Part shown: positions 36,233 through 43,065 of the stretch, piece after piece
Position numbering within the stretch: position 1 is the stretch's first letter
How the letters are laid out: each line of letters begins with the position of its first letter
Assembly (NCBI GenBank): GCA_963711315.1
Contig: CAVQDQ010000004.1
Span: 372,001 to 436,000 of the forward strand
Source: PALSA-612 sp963711315
GTDB taxonomy: Bacteria > Actinomycetota > Thermoleophilia > Gaiellales > Gaiellaceae
Direction: 5' to 3'
DNA: 64,000 bases
Made by a program: the position numbers and the translations under genes
Notes under the pieces: generated by a model
Databases searched by the model: none
What the model was told of the DNA's origin: nothing
What the model saw: only the letters and a program-made list of their open reading frames with translations

Positions 36233-36918
36233 AGGCGAAGTACGAGCGAGGCGTCGTAGACCCACGGCTCGTCCGCAGGCGGGCGGAAAGCGGGAAGCCG
36301 TTCGACGTCGGGGAGGCGTTCGAGCTCGATGCCGTGCAGGACGGAAGGGCAGAGCAGCGGCTGGGCGAAGCCGGGGACGCGGCCGGGGCCGGGCGCCCAG
36401 GGCGCAAGCGGCTTGCGCAGGCGCCGCGGGGCTTCGAGCGCGCCTGCCACGACCGCAAACCCCTCGACGTGGAGCGCCAGCACGCGGCTCTCCCACTCCG
36501 GCGTGGCCGACGGGGCGTGCACGGTTGCCGCATCGCCGAGCGTTGTGGCGTCGACCCGCGGCAGCACGTCGACGGCCGCGCTCGGGTTGTCTTCGCTCCC
36601 CAGTTCCGCGAACCAGGCGCGATGCTCGGCCACGAGGTCGAGGGCGAAGCCGTAACTGCCAGGCGGCATGGGCGCACGCACGGTGATCTCCAGCTCGGCC
36701 TGCTCGCCGGGCGCAATCGGGCCGGAGAGTGCGGTGCGAAGCCCGTCCCAGACGATGGCGTTCCCCCGCTCGTCGAGCCAGTGGTACGAGGCCGCGATGT
36801 CCGGTCCCCACGTCGCCGCGCCGACGTTCGTGACTTGCGCCGTCGCAGTGGACAGCGAGCCGGCTCGCGGTTGTGCCAGCGACCAGGATCCCCACCGTGC
36901 GACGAGAGGCCCAGGCAC
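36229..36918 (-). CDS. Uncharacterised protein with Ig-like beta-sandwich domain
   Basis: 229 residues from GTG 36918, no signal peptide. Residues about 10-105 look like an immunoglobulin-type sandwich: TAQVTNVGAATWGPDIAASY, GPIAPGEQAELEITVRAP and MPPGSYGFALDLVAEHRAWF. This resembles NBR1-type or Wzt-C-type carbohydrate-binding modules. The second half (PSVLHGIELERLPDVERLP) was not recognised. It overlaps the Wzm gene by four bases and has its own promoter box. A role in recognising the exported polymer is only a guess from position. Confidence 0.6.
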   Translation of the reverse strand: MPGPLVARWGSWSLAQPRAGSLSTATAQVTNVGAATWGPDIAASYHWLDERGNAIVWDGLRTALSGPIAPGEQAELEITVRAPMPPGSYGFALDLVAEHRAWFAELGSEDNPSAAVDVLPRVDATTLGDAATVHAPSATPEWESRVLALHVEGFAVVAGALEAPRRLRKPLAPWAPGPGRVPGFAQPLLCPSVLHGIELERLPDVERLPAFRPPADEPWVYDASLVLRL

Positions 36919-36924
36919 GGCGCC

Positions 36925-36930
36925 AGTCTA
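36925..36930 (-). promoter_or_regulatory. Candidate leaderless -10 box of the Ig-like protein gene
   Basis: TAGACT on the minus strand, 6 bases before GTG 36918. Confidence 0.42.
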
Positions 36931-36950
36931 TTCCGGCCATGTCCAGGTGC

Positions 36951-36983
36951 CAGACCCAGGGTCAGACACTGGGTCTGACCCTG
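36951..36983. repeat. Nested palindromes upstream of hemE
   Basis: CAGGGTCAGAC (36957-36967) pairs perfectly with GTCTGACCCTG (36973-36983) over a 5-base loop. Alternatively CAGACCCAG (36951-36959) pairs with CTGGGTCTG (36969-36977). The two hairpins exclude each other. No second copy was noticed in the window. It may be a dispersed palindromic repeat, a terminator for the divergent side, or a site acting before hemE. Confidence 0.6.
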
Positions 36984-37012
36984 ATGCCCAAGAGAGACAG
37001 TCGGTTGCGAAC

Positions 37013-37018
37013 TAGGCT
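37013..37018 (+). promoter_or_regulatory. Candidate leaderless -10 box of hemE
   Basis: TAGGCT, 7 bases before GTG 37026, so the mRNA would begin at or very near the start codon. The nested palindromes end 30 bases upstream and would therefore not be transcribed from this promoter. Confidence 0.45.
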
Positions 37019-37025
37019 TGGCGGC

Positions 37026-38036
37026 GTGCCAGAACCGCTCCTCGTACGCGCGTGCCGCCGCGAGCCGGTCGAGCGCACGCCGGTGTGGTTCATGCGCCAG
37101 GCGGGGCGTTCGCTCCCCGAGTACCGGGCGCTACGCGAGCGTCACGGCTTCTTCGAGCTGACCGGAATCCCGGAGCTGTGCGCGGAGGTGACGCTCCAGC
37201 CAGTGCGGCGCCACGGCGTCGATGCGGCAGTGCTCTTCGCGGACATCATGACGCCGGTGCTCGCCATGGGGATCGATGTCCAGCTCGTCGAAGGAGTTGG
37301 GCCGATGGTGGAGCGGCCGATCCGTACGGCCGACGACGTCAAGCGCCTACGACCGGGCATGCCTCCGAAGGAGACGCTGGAGGCAATTCGCCTCGTCCGC
37401 GCGGAGCTGTCTCCCGAGAAGGCGCTCGTCGGCTTCTGCGGAGCGCCGTTCACCGTCGCCTGCTACCTCGTGGAGGGCCGCGGTAGCCGTGACTTCCTGG
37501 CGGCGAAGGAGCTGATGTATCGCGAGCCCGCAGTCTGGCACGCGCTGCTCGAGCGGCTCGCCGAGAGCTTCGCCACGTACGTCAAGGCGCAGGTCGACGC
37601 GGGCGCCGACGTGATCCAGGTCTTCGACTCGTGGGCAGGAATCCTCAGCCCGAGGGACTATGCCGAGTTCGCCGCGCCCTACTCGCGACGCGTGCTAGGG
37701 GCCGCCCCCGCGCCGACCATCCACTTCGGCACGGGTACCACCGGCCTGCTGGCGAACATGCGCGACGCAGGCGGCGACGTGATCGGGCTCGACTGGCGGG
37801 TGGAGCTCGATCGCGGCTGGGCAGCGGTCGGCCTCGACCTCGGAGTCCAGGGGAACCTCGACCCTGCCGTCCTGCTCGCTCCGTGGCCAAAGGTCGAGGA
37901 AGCCGCAACCGACATCCTGCGCCGCGCGGGCGGCCGCCGGGGCCACGTCTTCAACCTCGGCCACGGGGTGCTGCCCCAGACGGACCCCGATGTCCTCACG
38001 CGCTTGACCGCCTTTGTGCAGGAGCAGGCCGCATGA
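37026..38036 (+). CDS. hemE: Uroporphyrinogen decarboxylase
   Basis: 336 residues from GTG 37026. It removes four acetate carboxyl groups from uroporphyrinogen III to give coproporphyrinogen III in the cytoplasm. Signatures are TPVWFMRQAGRSLPEYR (the conserved substrate-binding Arg), VLFADIMTPV (the catalytic Asp), VGFCGAPFTVACYLVEG, VIQVFDSWAGILSP, IHFGTGT, GLDWRVELDRGW and the late FNLGHGVLP. The length is slightly under the family norm of about 350. It opens a tight unit with hemH and wzt (four-base overlaps). Confidence 0.95.
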   Translation: MPEPLLVRACRREPVERTPVWFMRQAGRSLPEYRALRERHGFFELTGIPELCAEVTLQPVRRHGVDAAVLFADIMTPVLAMGIDVQLVEGVGPMVERPIRTADDVKRLRPGMPPKETLEAIRLVRAELSPEKALVGFCGAPFTVACYLVEGRGSRDFLAAKELMYREPAVWHALLERLAESFATYVKAQVDAGADVIQVFDSWAGILSPRDYAEFAAPYSRRVLGAAPAPTIHFGTGTTGLLANMRDAGGDVIGLDWRVELDRGWAAVGLDLGVQGNLDPAVLLAPWPKVEEAATDILRRAGGRRGHVFNLGHGVLPQTDPDVLTRLTAFVQEQAA

Positions 38037-38917
38037 ACGAGGTCGCGGTTGTGCTGATGGCGTACGGCAGCCCCGACCGGCTGGAAGACGTCCCGGCCTA
38101 TTACGCCGACATCCGCGGCGGCCGGCCCATCCGCCCGGAGCTGCTCGAGAATCTCGTCGAGCGCTACCGCCGGCTGGGCATCGAGGACGCGAACCCGCTC
38201 AATGCGATCACGGAGGAGACGCGGGCCGCGCTGGAACGGGAGCTCGGCTCGCCCGTCTTCACCGGCATGAAGCACTGGCACCCGCGGATAGCAGCCGCGG
38301 CCGAGTCGGCGCTTGCCGCCGGCGCGAGGACGATCGTCGGCCTCGTCCTGGCTCCGCATTACTCGGGCGGTTCGATCGTCGGCTACCGGAAGCAGCTCGA
38401 CGACGCTGTCGCCGGCCGGGCCACGATCGTCTTCGTACGGAGCTGGCACGACGATCCGGGGCTCGTCGCCCTGCTCGCCGAACGCGTGCAACGCACGGAG
38501 GCGCACGTCGTCTTCACAGCCCACTCGCTCCCTGCGCGCGTGCTGGAGGGCGGCGATCCGTACGAGGAACAGCTGCTCGAAACCTCTCGGCTCGTAGCGG
38601 AGGCAGCGGGTGTCCAGGACTGGTCCTTCTCGTACCAGTCCGAATCGGCCACCGGGGAGCCGTGGCTCCAACCCGACATCCTCGACCACCTGACAGCGCT
38701 GCGTGACAAGGACGTCGAGGCGGTGCTCATCTGCCCGGTCGGTTTCGTCTCCGACCACCTCGAGATCCGCTGGGACCTCGACGTGGAAGCGAGAGAGCGC
38801 GCGAACGAGCTCGGAATGCGCTACGAGCGGATCGAGATGCCGAACGCCGATCCCGTCTTGATCCGCGTTCTCGCCGGCATCGTCCGGCGCGCGGCGCCGC
38901 TACCTTCAAGCGCATGA
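38033..38917 (+). CDS. hemH: Ferrochelatase (probably coproporphyrin III ferrochelatase, CpfC)
   Basis: 294 residues from ATG 38033 (ATGA overlap with hemE). It inserts Fe(II) into a porphyrin. VVLMAYGSPDRLEDVPAYY is the typical start; VVFTAHSLPARV has the iron-site His; the Glu-bearing region reads SYQSESATGEPWLQPDI; PVGFVSDHLEIRWDLDVEA closes the fold. Actinobacteria usually work through coproheme, so coproporphyrin III is the expected substrate (family knowledge, not visible here). No cgoX or hemQ gene is in the window. Its stop overlaps the wzt start by four bases, joining haem and polysaccharide genes in one unit. Confidence 0.93.
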   Translation: MNEVAVVLMAYGSPDRLEDVPAYYADIRGGRPIRPELLENLVERYRRLGIEDANPLNAITEETRAALERELGSPVFTGMKHWHPRIAAAAESALAAGARTIVGLVLAPHYSGGSIVGYRKQLDDAVAGRATIVFVRSWHDDPGLVALLAERVQRTEAHVVFTAHSLPARVLEGGDPYEEQLLETSRLVAEAAGVQDWSFSYQSESATGEPWLQPDILDHLTALRDKDVEAVLICPVGFVSDHLEIRWDLDVEARERANELGMRYERIEMPNADPVLIRVLAGIVRRAAPLPSSA

Positions 38918-40134
38918 CGCAGCCCGGATCGATCGAGATCGACCGCGCCAGCCGCCGCTTCCGCGTCTACCCGCAGCCCGTCCGGACCCTCAAGGAACTG
39001 CTCGTCGCGCGGCGCCGCACGAGGGGAGCGGACGTCTGGGCCCTGCGCAACGTCTCCGCGAGCATCGCGCCGGGCGAGGCGGTCGGGCTGATCGGCCGCA
39101 ACGGCTCGGGGAAGACGACGCTGCTCCGTCTCGTCGCGGGGATCATCAAGCCGACGTCCGGCACCGTTGCGGTGGAGGGCCGCGTCGGATCGTTGCTCGA
39201 GCTCGGCGCCGGCTTCCACCCGGAGTTCACGGGTCGCGAGAACGTCTATCTGAACGGCGCCATCCTCGGACTCAAGCGCGAGGACATCCGGCGGCACATG
39301 GACGAGATCGTGGCCTTCGCGGAGCTCGAGCGCTTCATCGACGTTCCCGTCCGAACGTACTCGTCGGGGATGTACATGCGGCTCGGCTTCGCGGTCGCGG
39401 CGCATCTCGAAGTCGACGTGCTGCTGCTCGACGAGGTGTTCGCCGTCGGCGACGAGGAGTTCCAGCGCAAGTGCTTCGGGAAGATCTTCGAGTTCAAGCA
39501 GCGCGGTGGCACGATCGTCTTCGTCTCCCACGACGCTGCTGCAGTCGACCGGCTCTGCGCTCGGGCCGTGCTCCTGCGGGACGGGGAGGTGGCCTTCGAC
39601 GGCCCGACGCGCGAGGCGATCACGCAGTACCACCGCCTACTGGCCGAGGAGCGCGACCCCGACGAACGAGGCGCAGGCCTCAGCGAATATGGGAGCGGCG
39701 AGGCTCGAATCGCCGAGTGCCGGCTGATGGGGCCGGGCGGGGAGGAGCGAAAGCAGTTCTCGCCGGGAGAGCAGCTCACAGCTCATGTGCGTATCGCTGC
39801 GGCAGAGGACGTACCGCCCCCCAGCCTCTCGTGGGAGTTGCGCGACGAGGCCGGTCTCGTGCTGGCTGCGGGGAGCACACGCACCGAGGACATCGGTTGG
39901 CGCGCCGGCTCCTCCGAGCAACGCTTCCGCTTCGACGTCGAGAGCCTGCCACTCGGCGACGGCCGCTTCCGCCTGCGGCTCGAGCTGACGGACGAGGCAG
40001 GTGGCCGGCTCTACCACTGGCTGGACGACGCCGCGCGCTTCGTCGTCTACCCGTCGGACGGCGAGACGGGCCTCGTCCGGATTGACGGTCGTTGGTCCGG
40101 GGACGCCGAGGCCGCTGGTAGAACAGACGCATGA
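38914..40134 (+). CDS. wzt: Polysaccharide ABC exporter ATPase with C-terminal binding domain (Wzt)
   Basis: 406 residues from ATG 38914. The ATPase has Walker A GLIGRNGSGKTTLLRL, Q-loop region GAGFHPEFTGREN, signature TYSSGMYMRLGFAVA, Walker B VDVLLLDEVFAVGDEEF and switch FVSHD. From about residue 250 a beta-sandwich Wzt_C domain follows (FSPGEQLTAHVRIAA, LSWELRDEAGLVLAAG, FRLRLELTDEAGGRLY), which in O9a-type systems reads the terminal cap of the chain. The partner permease lies at 35435. The last gene in the row that belongs to the surface polysaccharide. Confidence 0.92.
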   Translation: MTQPGSIEIDRASRRFRVYPQPVRTLKELLVARRRTRGADVWALRNVSASIAPGEAVGLIGRNGSGKTTLLRLVAGIIKPTSGTVAVEGRVGSLLELGAGFHPEFTGRENVYLNGAILGLKREDIRRHMDEIVAFAELERFIDVPVRTYSSGMYMRLGFAVAAHLEVDVLLLDEVFAVGDEEFQRKCFGKIFEFKQRGGTIVFVSHDAAAVDRLCARAVLLRDGEVAFDGPTREAITQYHRLLAEERDPDERGAGLSEYGSGEARIAECRLMGPGGEERKQFSPGEQLTAHVRIAAAEDVPPPSLSWELRDEAGLVLAAGSTRTEDIGWRAGSSEQRFRFDVESLPLGDGRFRLRLELTDEAGGRLYHWLDDAARFVVYPSDGETGLVRIDGRWSGDAEAAGRTDA

Positions 40135-40406
40135 GCTACCGCACTTGCCCCGACTGGCCCGACTTGATGGAGATCGCCCCCGATCTTCAGTTCAAGCACT
40201 ACACGGTCAGCGAGGCGCAGTTGCCGGGTGACGCGCTCGTCAACCTCGACCCGGCCACGCTCGAGGAGATCGACATCTGCTGCGACCTCGAGCGGCATGT
40301 CTTCTACACGGCTCACACGCATCCCGCCGTGGTCGAGGCGCTGCGGGAGTCGCACTGGTACGACCTCGCCGAGTGGACGACCTCAGGTCCCGGCGCGGGC
40401 CTCTGA
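40131..40406 (+). CDS. Small uncharacterised acidic protein
   Basis: 91 residues from ATG 40131 (ATGA overlap with wzt) and directly abutting cofD. It is not recognised. The N-terminus SYRTCPDWPDLMEIAPDLQF is followed by VNLDPATLEEIDICCDLERHVFY and HPAVVEALRESHWYDLAEW. It is rich in Asp, Glu and Trp with three cysteines and has no membrane segment. The GC-rich wobble pattern and perfect fit between two genes argue that it is real. A function in F420 metabolism or in export is possible from position only. Confidence 0.6.
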   Translation: MSYRTCPDWPDLMEIAPDLQFKHYTVSEAQLPGDALVNLDPATLEEIDICCDLERHVFYTAHTHPAVVEALRESHWYDLAEWTTSGPGAGL

Positions 40407-41333
40407 GTGCCAAGAACCGTCGTGCTCTCCGGCGGCGTCGGCGGAGCGCGCTTCCTGCGCGGTCTCGTCGAGGTAGTTGAGCCGTCGTCGGTCACGGTGA
40501 TCGGCAACGTCGGCGACGACGTGGAAGTGCTCGGGCTGCACGTCTCGCCAGACCTCGACAGCATCCTCTACGCGCTCGCGAACGTCGCGGACGAGGAGCG
40601 TGGCTGGGGCCGCGCGGACGAGACGTGGCAGGCGATGGAGGTCGTCGCCGAGCTCGGCGGCGCGACCTGGTTCCAGCTCGGTGACCGTGACCTGGCGGTG
40701 CACCTCGTGCGTACGCAGGCGCTGCGCAGCGGTGAGTCGCTGTCGGCGGTCACCAGCAAGCTCGCGAACGCTCTCGGCGTCGAGGTGACCTTGCTGCCTG
40801 CGACGGACGATGCACTGCGAACGTGGGTCGATACGCCGGCCGGGTCCTTTCCCTTCCAGGAGTGGTTCGTTGCGCGTAAGCACAGCGACGAGGTCGACCG
40901 AGTGCGCTTCGAGGGTGAGGCGAGAGCGACGCCTGCCCCCGGCGTGCTGGATGCGATCGAGGATGCGGAGCTGATCGTGATCGCCCCCAGCAATCCGTTC
41001 ATCTCCATCTGGCCGATCCTCGCCGTGGCCGAGATCAGATCCGTCCTCGAGCGGCGGCGCGTGCCCTGCGTCGCGGTGAGCCCCATCGTCGGCGGCCGGG
41101 CGCTGAAAGGACCCGCCGACCGCATGCTCGAGCGTCTGGCAGGCGGCACCTCACCTCGCCGCGTCGCCACCTGCTACCAGGGGCTCGTCGACTTGCTCGT
41201 CATCGACCGTGCCGACGGGGATGGCGCAGCAGAAGTCGAGGCCGACGGCGTCCGCTGCGTCGTCACCGACACGGTCATGCGTGACGCCGAGAGCCGGTGC
41301 GCTCTCGCAGAGGCGGTGCTGGCCGCTGCCTGA
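40407..41333 (+). CDS. cofD: 2-phospho-L-lactate transferase / FbiA (F420 biosynthesis)
   Basis: 308 residues from GTG 40407. It joins the lactyl- or enolpyruvyl-diphospho-guanosine made by CofC to FO, giving (dehydro-)F420-0. The start TVVLSGGVGGARFLRGL is the family signature, then NVGDDVEVLGLHVSPDLDS, DEERGWGRADETWQAM, WFQLGDRDLAVHLVRT and PSNPFISIWPIL. Length and motifs are normal. The end overlaps the cofE reading frame, and the two are co-transcribed. Confidence 0.95.
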   Translation: MPRTVVLSGGVGGARFLRGLVEVVEPSSVTVIGNVGDDVEVLGLHVSPDLDSILYALANVADEERGWGRADETWQAMEVVAELGGATWFQLGDRDLAVHLVRTQALRSGESLSAVTSKLANALGVEVTLLPATDDALRTWVDTPAGSFPFQEWFVARKHSDEVDRVRFEGEARATPAPGVLDAIEDAELIVIAPSNPFISIWPILAVAEIRSVLERRRVPCVAVSPIVGGRALKGPADRMLERLAGGTSPRRVATCYQGLVDLLVIDRADGDGAAEVEADGVRCVVTDTVMRDAESRCALAEAVLAAA

Positions 41334-42054
41334 GCTCCGTGTCATCCCCGTGGAAGGCCTCCCGGAGATCGCGGAGGGCGATGATCTCGGGTCGCTCATC
41401 GCGGAACGGCTGGAGCTCGAGGACAGCGACGTCGTCGTCGTGTCGCAAAAGGTCGTGTCGAAGTCCGAGGGGCGGATCGTGCGCCTCGACGACGTCGAGC
41501 CGTCAGCCGCAGCCGTGGAGCTTGCGGCGGGGCACGATCCGCGCCACCTGGAGGTGATCCTCCGCGAGGCCGCGCGCGTGGTGCGCACGCGCCCACCGCT
41601 CGTGATCGCGGAGACACGGCACGGGTTCGTGTGCGCTTCGGCCGGCGTCGATGCGTCCAACGCGCCCGAGCCGGACACGCTCGTGCTGCTGCCCCTCGAT
41701 CCCGATGCTTCAGCCGCGGCGATTCGCGAGCGGATCGGCGAGCGGACCGGGCGCGACGTGGGCGTTATCGTCAGCGACTCGTTCGGCCGGCCGTTTCGCA
41801 CCGGCATCGTCGACGTGGCCATCGGAGTCGCGGGCATCACGCCACTCGTCGACTGGCGTGGGCAAGTCGACTCGGTGGGGCACGAGCTTCGCACCACGGT
41901 GATCGCCGTCGCCGACGAGATTGCGTCGGCGGCCGAGCTCGTCATGGGCAAGCTCGAGGGTGTGCCGGCGGCCGTCGTCCGAGGTTTGGAGGTTCGCGGC
42001 GTTGGCTCGGCGCGTGAGCTCGTGATGCCGCCCGAGCGAAACCTCTTTCCCTAG
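41326..42054 (+). CDS. cofE: Coenzyme F420:L-glutamate ligase (CofE, lacking the FbiB nitroreductase domain)
   Basis: About 242 residues. It adds glutamates to F420-0 with GTP. VIPVEGLPEIAEGDDLGSLI is the family N-terminus; VVVSQKVVSKSEGR, ETRHGFVCASAGVDASN, GVIVSDSFGRPFRTG and VAIGVAGITPLVDWRG are core motifs. Homology begins before GTG 41350, so the start is probably CTG 41326 or another unusual codon; the upstream limit is uncertain. Mycobacterial FbiB carries a second FMN domain that reduces dehydro-F420-0; here the protein ends at VMPPERNLFP without it. Confidence 0.92.
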   Translation: MPELRVIPVEGLPEIAEGDDLGSLIAERLELEDSDVVVVSQKVVSKSEGRIVRLDDVEPSAAAVELAAGHDPRHLEVILREAARVVRTRPPLVIAETRHGFVCASAGVDASNAPEPDTLVLLPLDPDASAAAIRERIGERTGRDVGVIVSDSFGRPFRTGIVDVAIGVAGITPLVDWRGQVDSVGHELRTTVIAVADEIASAAELVMGKLEGVPAAVVRGLEVRGVGSARELVMPPERNLFP

Positions 42055-42121
42055 CGCCCCTAGAGGCCGGCCACCGAGTCCACGCGGGCGGGCTCGCTGA
42101 GGCGAGCGCGTCAGCGTCTCG

Positions 42122-43063
42122 ATGAGCTGGACGCTTCGGCTACCGCGCAGGCCGACAGACCGGCTGGAGTCGACCTCGATCGTGCGGCTGACTTCGTTCT
42201 TCCCGTTGCTCGCCTGGAGCGGGACGGACTGGGCGCTGGATCCGCCCGCGCCGCAGCTCGAGACATGGACGTCCCCGACCGCCGACTTCGATGTCACGGT
42301 CAGGACGCCGGACGGGATGCGGGTGTTCGCCAGTGGCGCGGGCGTCGGCAGGGGACGCTGGCACGCCACCGCGGTGCGTGACTTCGCTCTCGCGGCAGCG
42401 CGCTTCAAGGTTGCTCGGCGCACCGTCCGCGTTCCTGCGCCCGTCGTCGTGACCGCTGCCGTCGACTCGAAGTCGCCCATTTCGCCTCAGGTGTACCTCG
42501 ATACCGCCGCTCGCGCACTCAAGGCCTTCTCCGCCCGCTACGCGGCCTATCCGTGGAGAAACTACACCGTGGTCGTCGAGTCGGCCAGGCTGTCGCTGGG
42601 CCAGGAGTATCCGACGATCGTGTTTCTGAGTTCCGATCTTCCGCTCGCGATCACGGTGCACGAGACGGCGCACCAGTGGTTCTACTCACTCGTCGGCGAC
42701 AACCCGGCGCGCGATCCGTGGCTGGACGAGTCGCTCGCGCAGTGGGCGAAGGCGCGGTTGACCAACGAGGTCTCGGCCGAGGCTGCGACGTTCATCCCCG
42801 TCGAGGTGCGAAACCATCTCGGTGATCCGATGACCTTCTGGGGCCCACTGCCATTCATGCCGCTCGTCTGGGACGGTCTCTACCTGCAGGGCGTGAAGGC
42901 CCTCGCGTCGTTCGGGGACGATGCCGGCATCGACTGTGCGCTGCGGAGGTACGTCCTCGCCAACGCGTATCGGACCGCCGTGCCGCGCGACCTGCTGGCG
43001 GCTTTGACACCGACCTTCCCGAACGCAGAGGCGGTGTTGACAGGTTTCGGCGCGCGCTTCTGA
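42122..43063 (+). CDS. M1-family metallopeptidase-like protein, N-terminally truncated
   Basis: 313 residues from ATG 42122. It contains the zinc site VHETAHQWFYSLVGDNPARDPWLDESLAQWA (HExxH as HETAH, and WLDE supplying the third ligand), preceded by SLGQEYPTIVFLS. Upstream, RLTSFFPLLAW and TADFDVTVRTPDGMRVFASG match the last part of the N-terminal beta domain of M1 aminopeptidases. Only 67 bases separate it from cofE, so the first 100-150 residues of that domain and any signal peptide are missing. It may be a decayed gene or a shortened form. The GGDEF gene follows after two bases. Confidence 0.68.
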   Translation: MSWTLRLPRRPTDRLESTSIVRLTSFFPLLAWSGTDWALDPPAPQLETWTSPTADFDVTVRTPDGMRVFASGAGVGRGRWHATAVRDFALAAARFKVARRTVRVPAPVVVTAAVDSKSPISPQVYLDTAARALKAFSARYAAYPWRNYTVVVESARLSLGQEYPTIVFLSSDLPLAITVHETAHQWFYSLVGDNPARDPWLDESLAQWAKARLTNEVSAEAATFIPVEVRNHLGDPMTFWGPLPFMPLVWDGLYLQGVKALASFGDDAGIDCALRRYVLANAYRTAVPRDLLAALTPTFPNAEAVLTGFGARF

Positions 43064-43065
43064 GC

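Noticed and set aside
34291..36978. A long open frame that appears to join the zinc-finger methyltransferase to the region past wzm
   Set aside because: It exists only because of the extra base at 35290; beyond that point the text is an arginine-rich shadow of wzm and of the opposite-strand Ig-like gene.
1..40134. Reading the whole glycosyltransferase region as a secondary-metabolite cluster
   Set aside because: There is no polyketide, peptide synthetase, terpene or aglycone gene; exporter, initiating transferases and GT-C enzymes point to a surface polysaccharide.
42092..42107. Six-base-pair hairpin between cofE and the peptidase gene as a terminator
   Set aside because: Short stem, no T tract, and the downstream genes on the same strand follow closely; too weak to annotate as a terminator.
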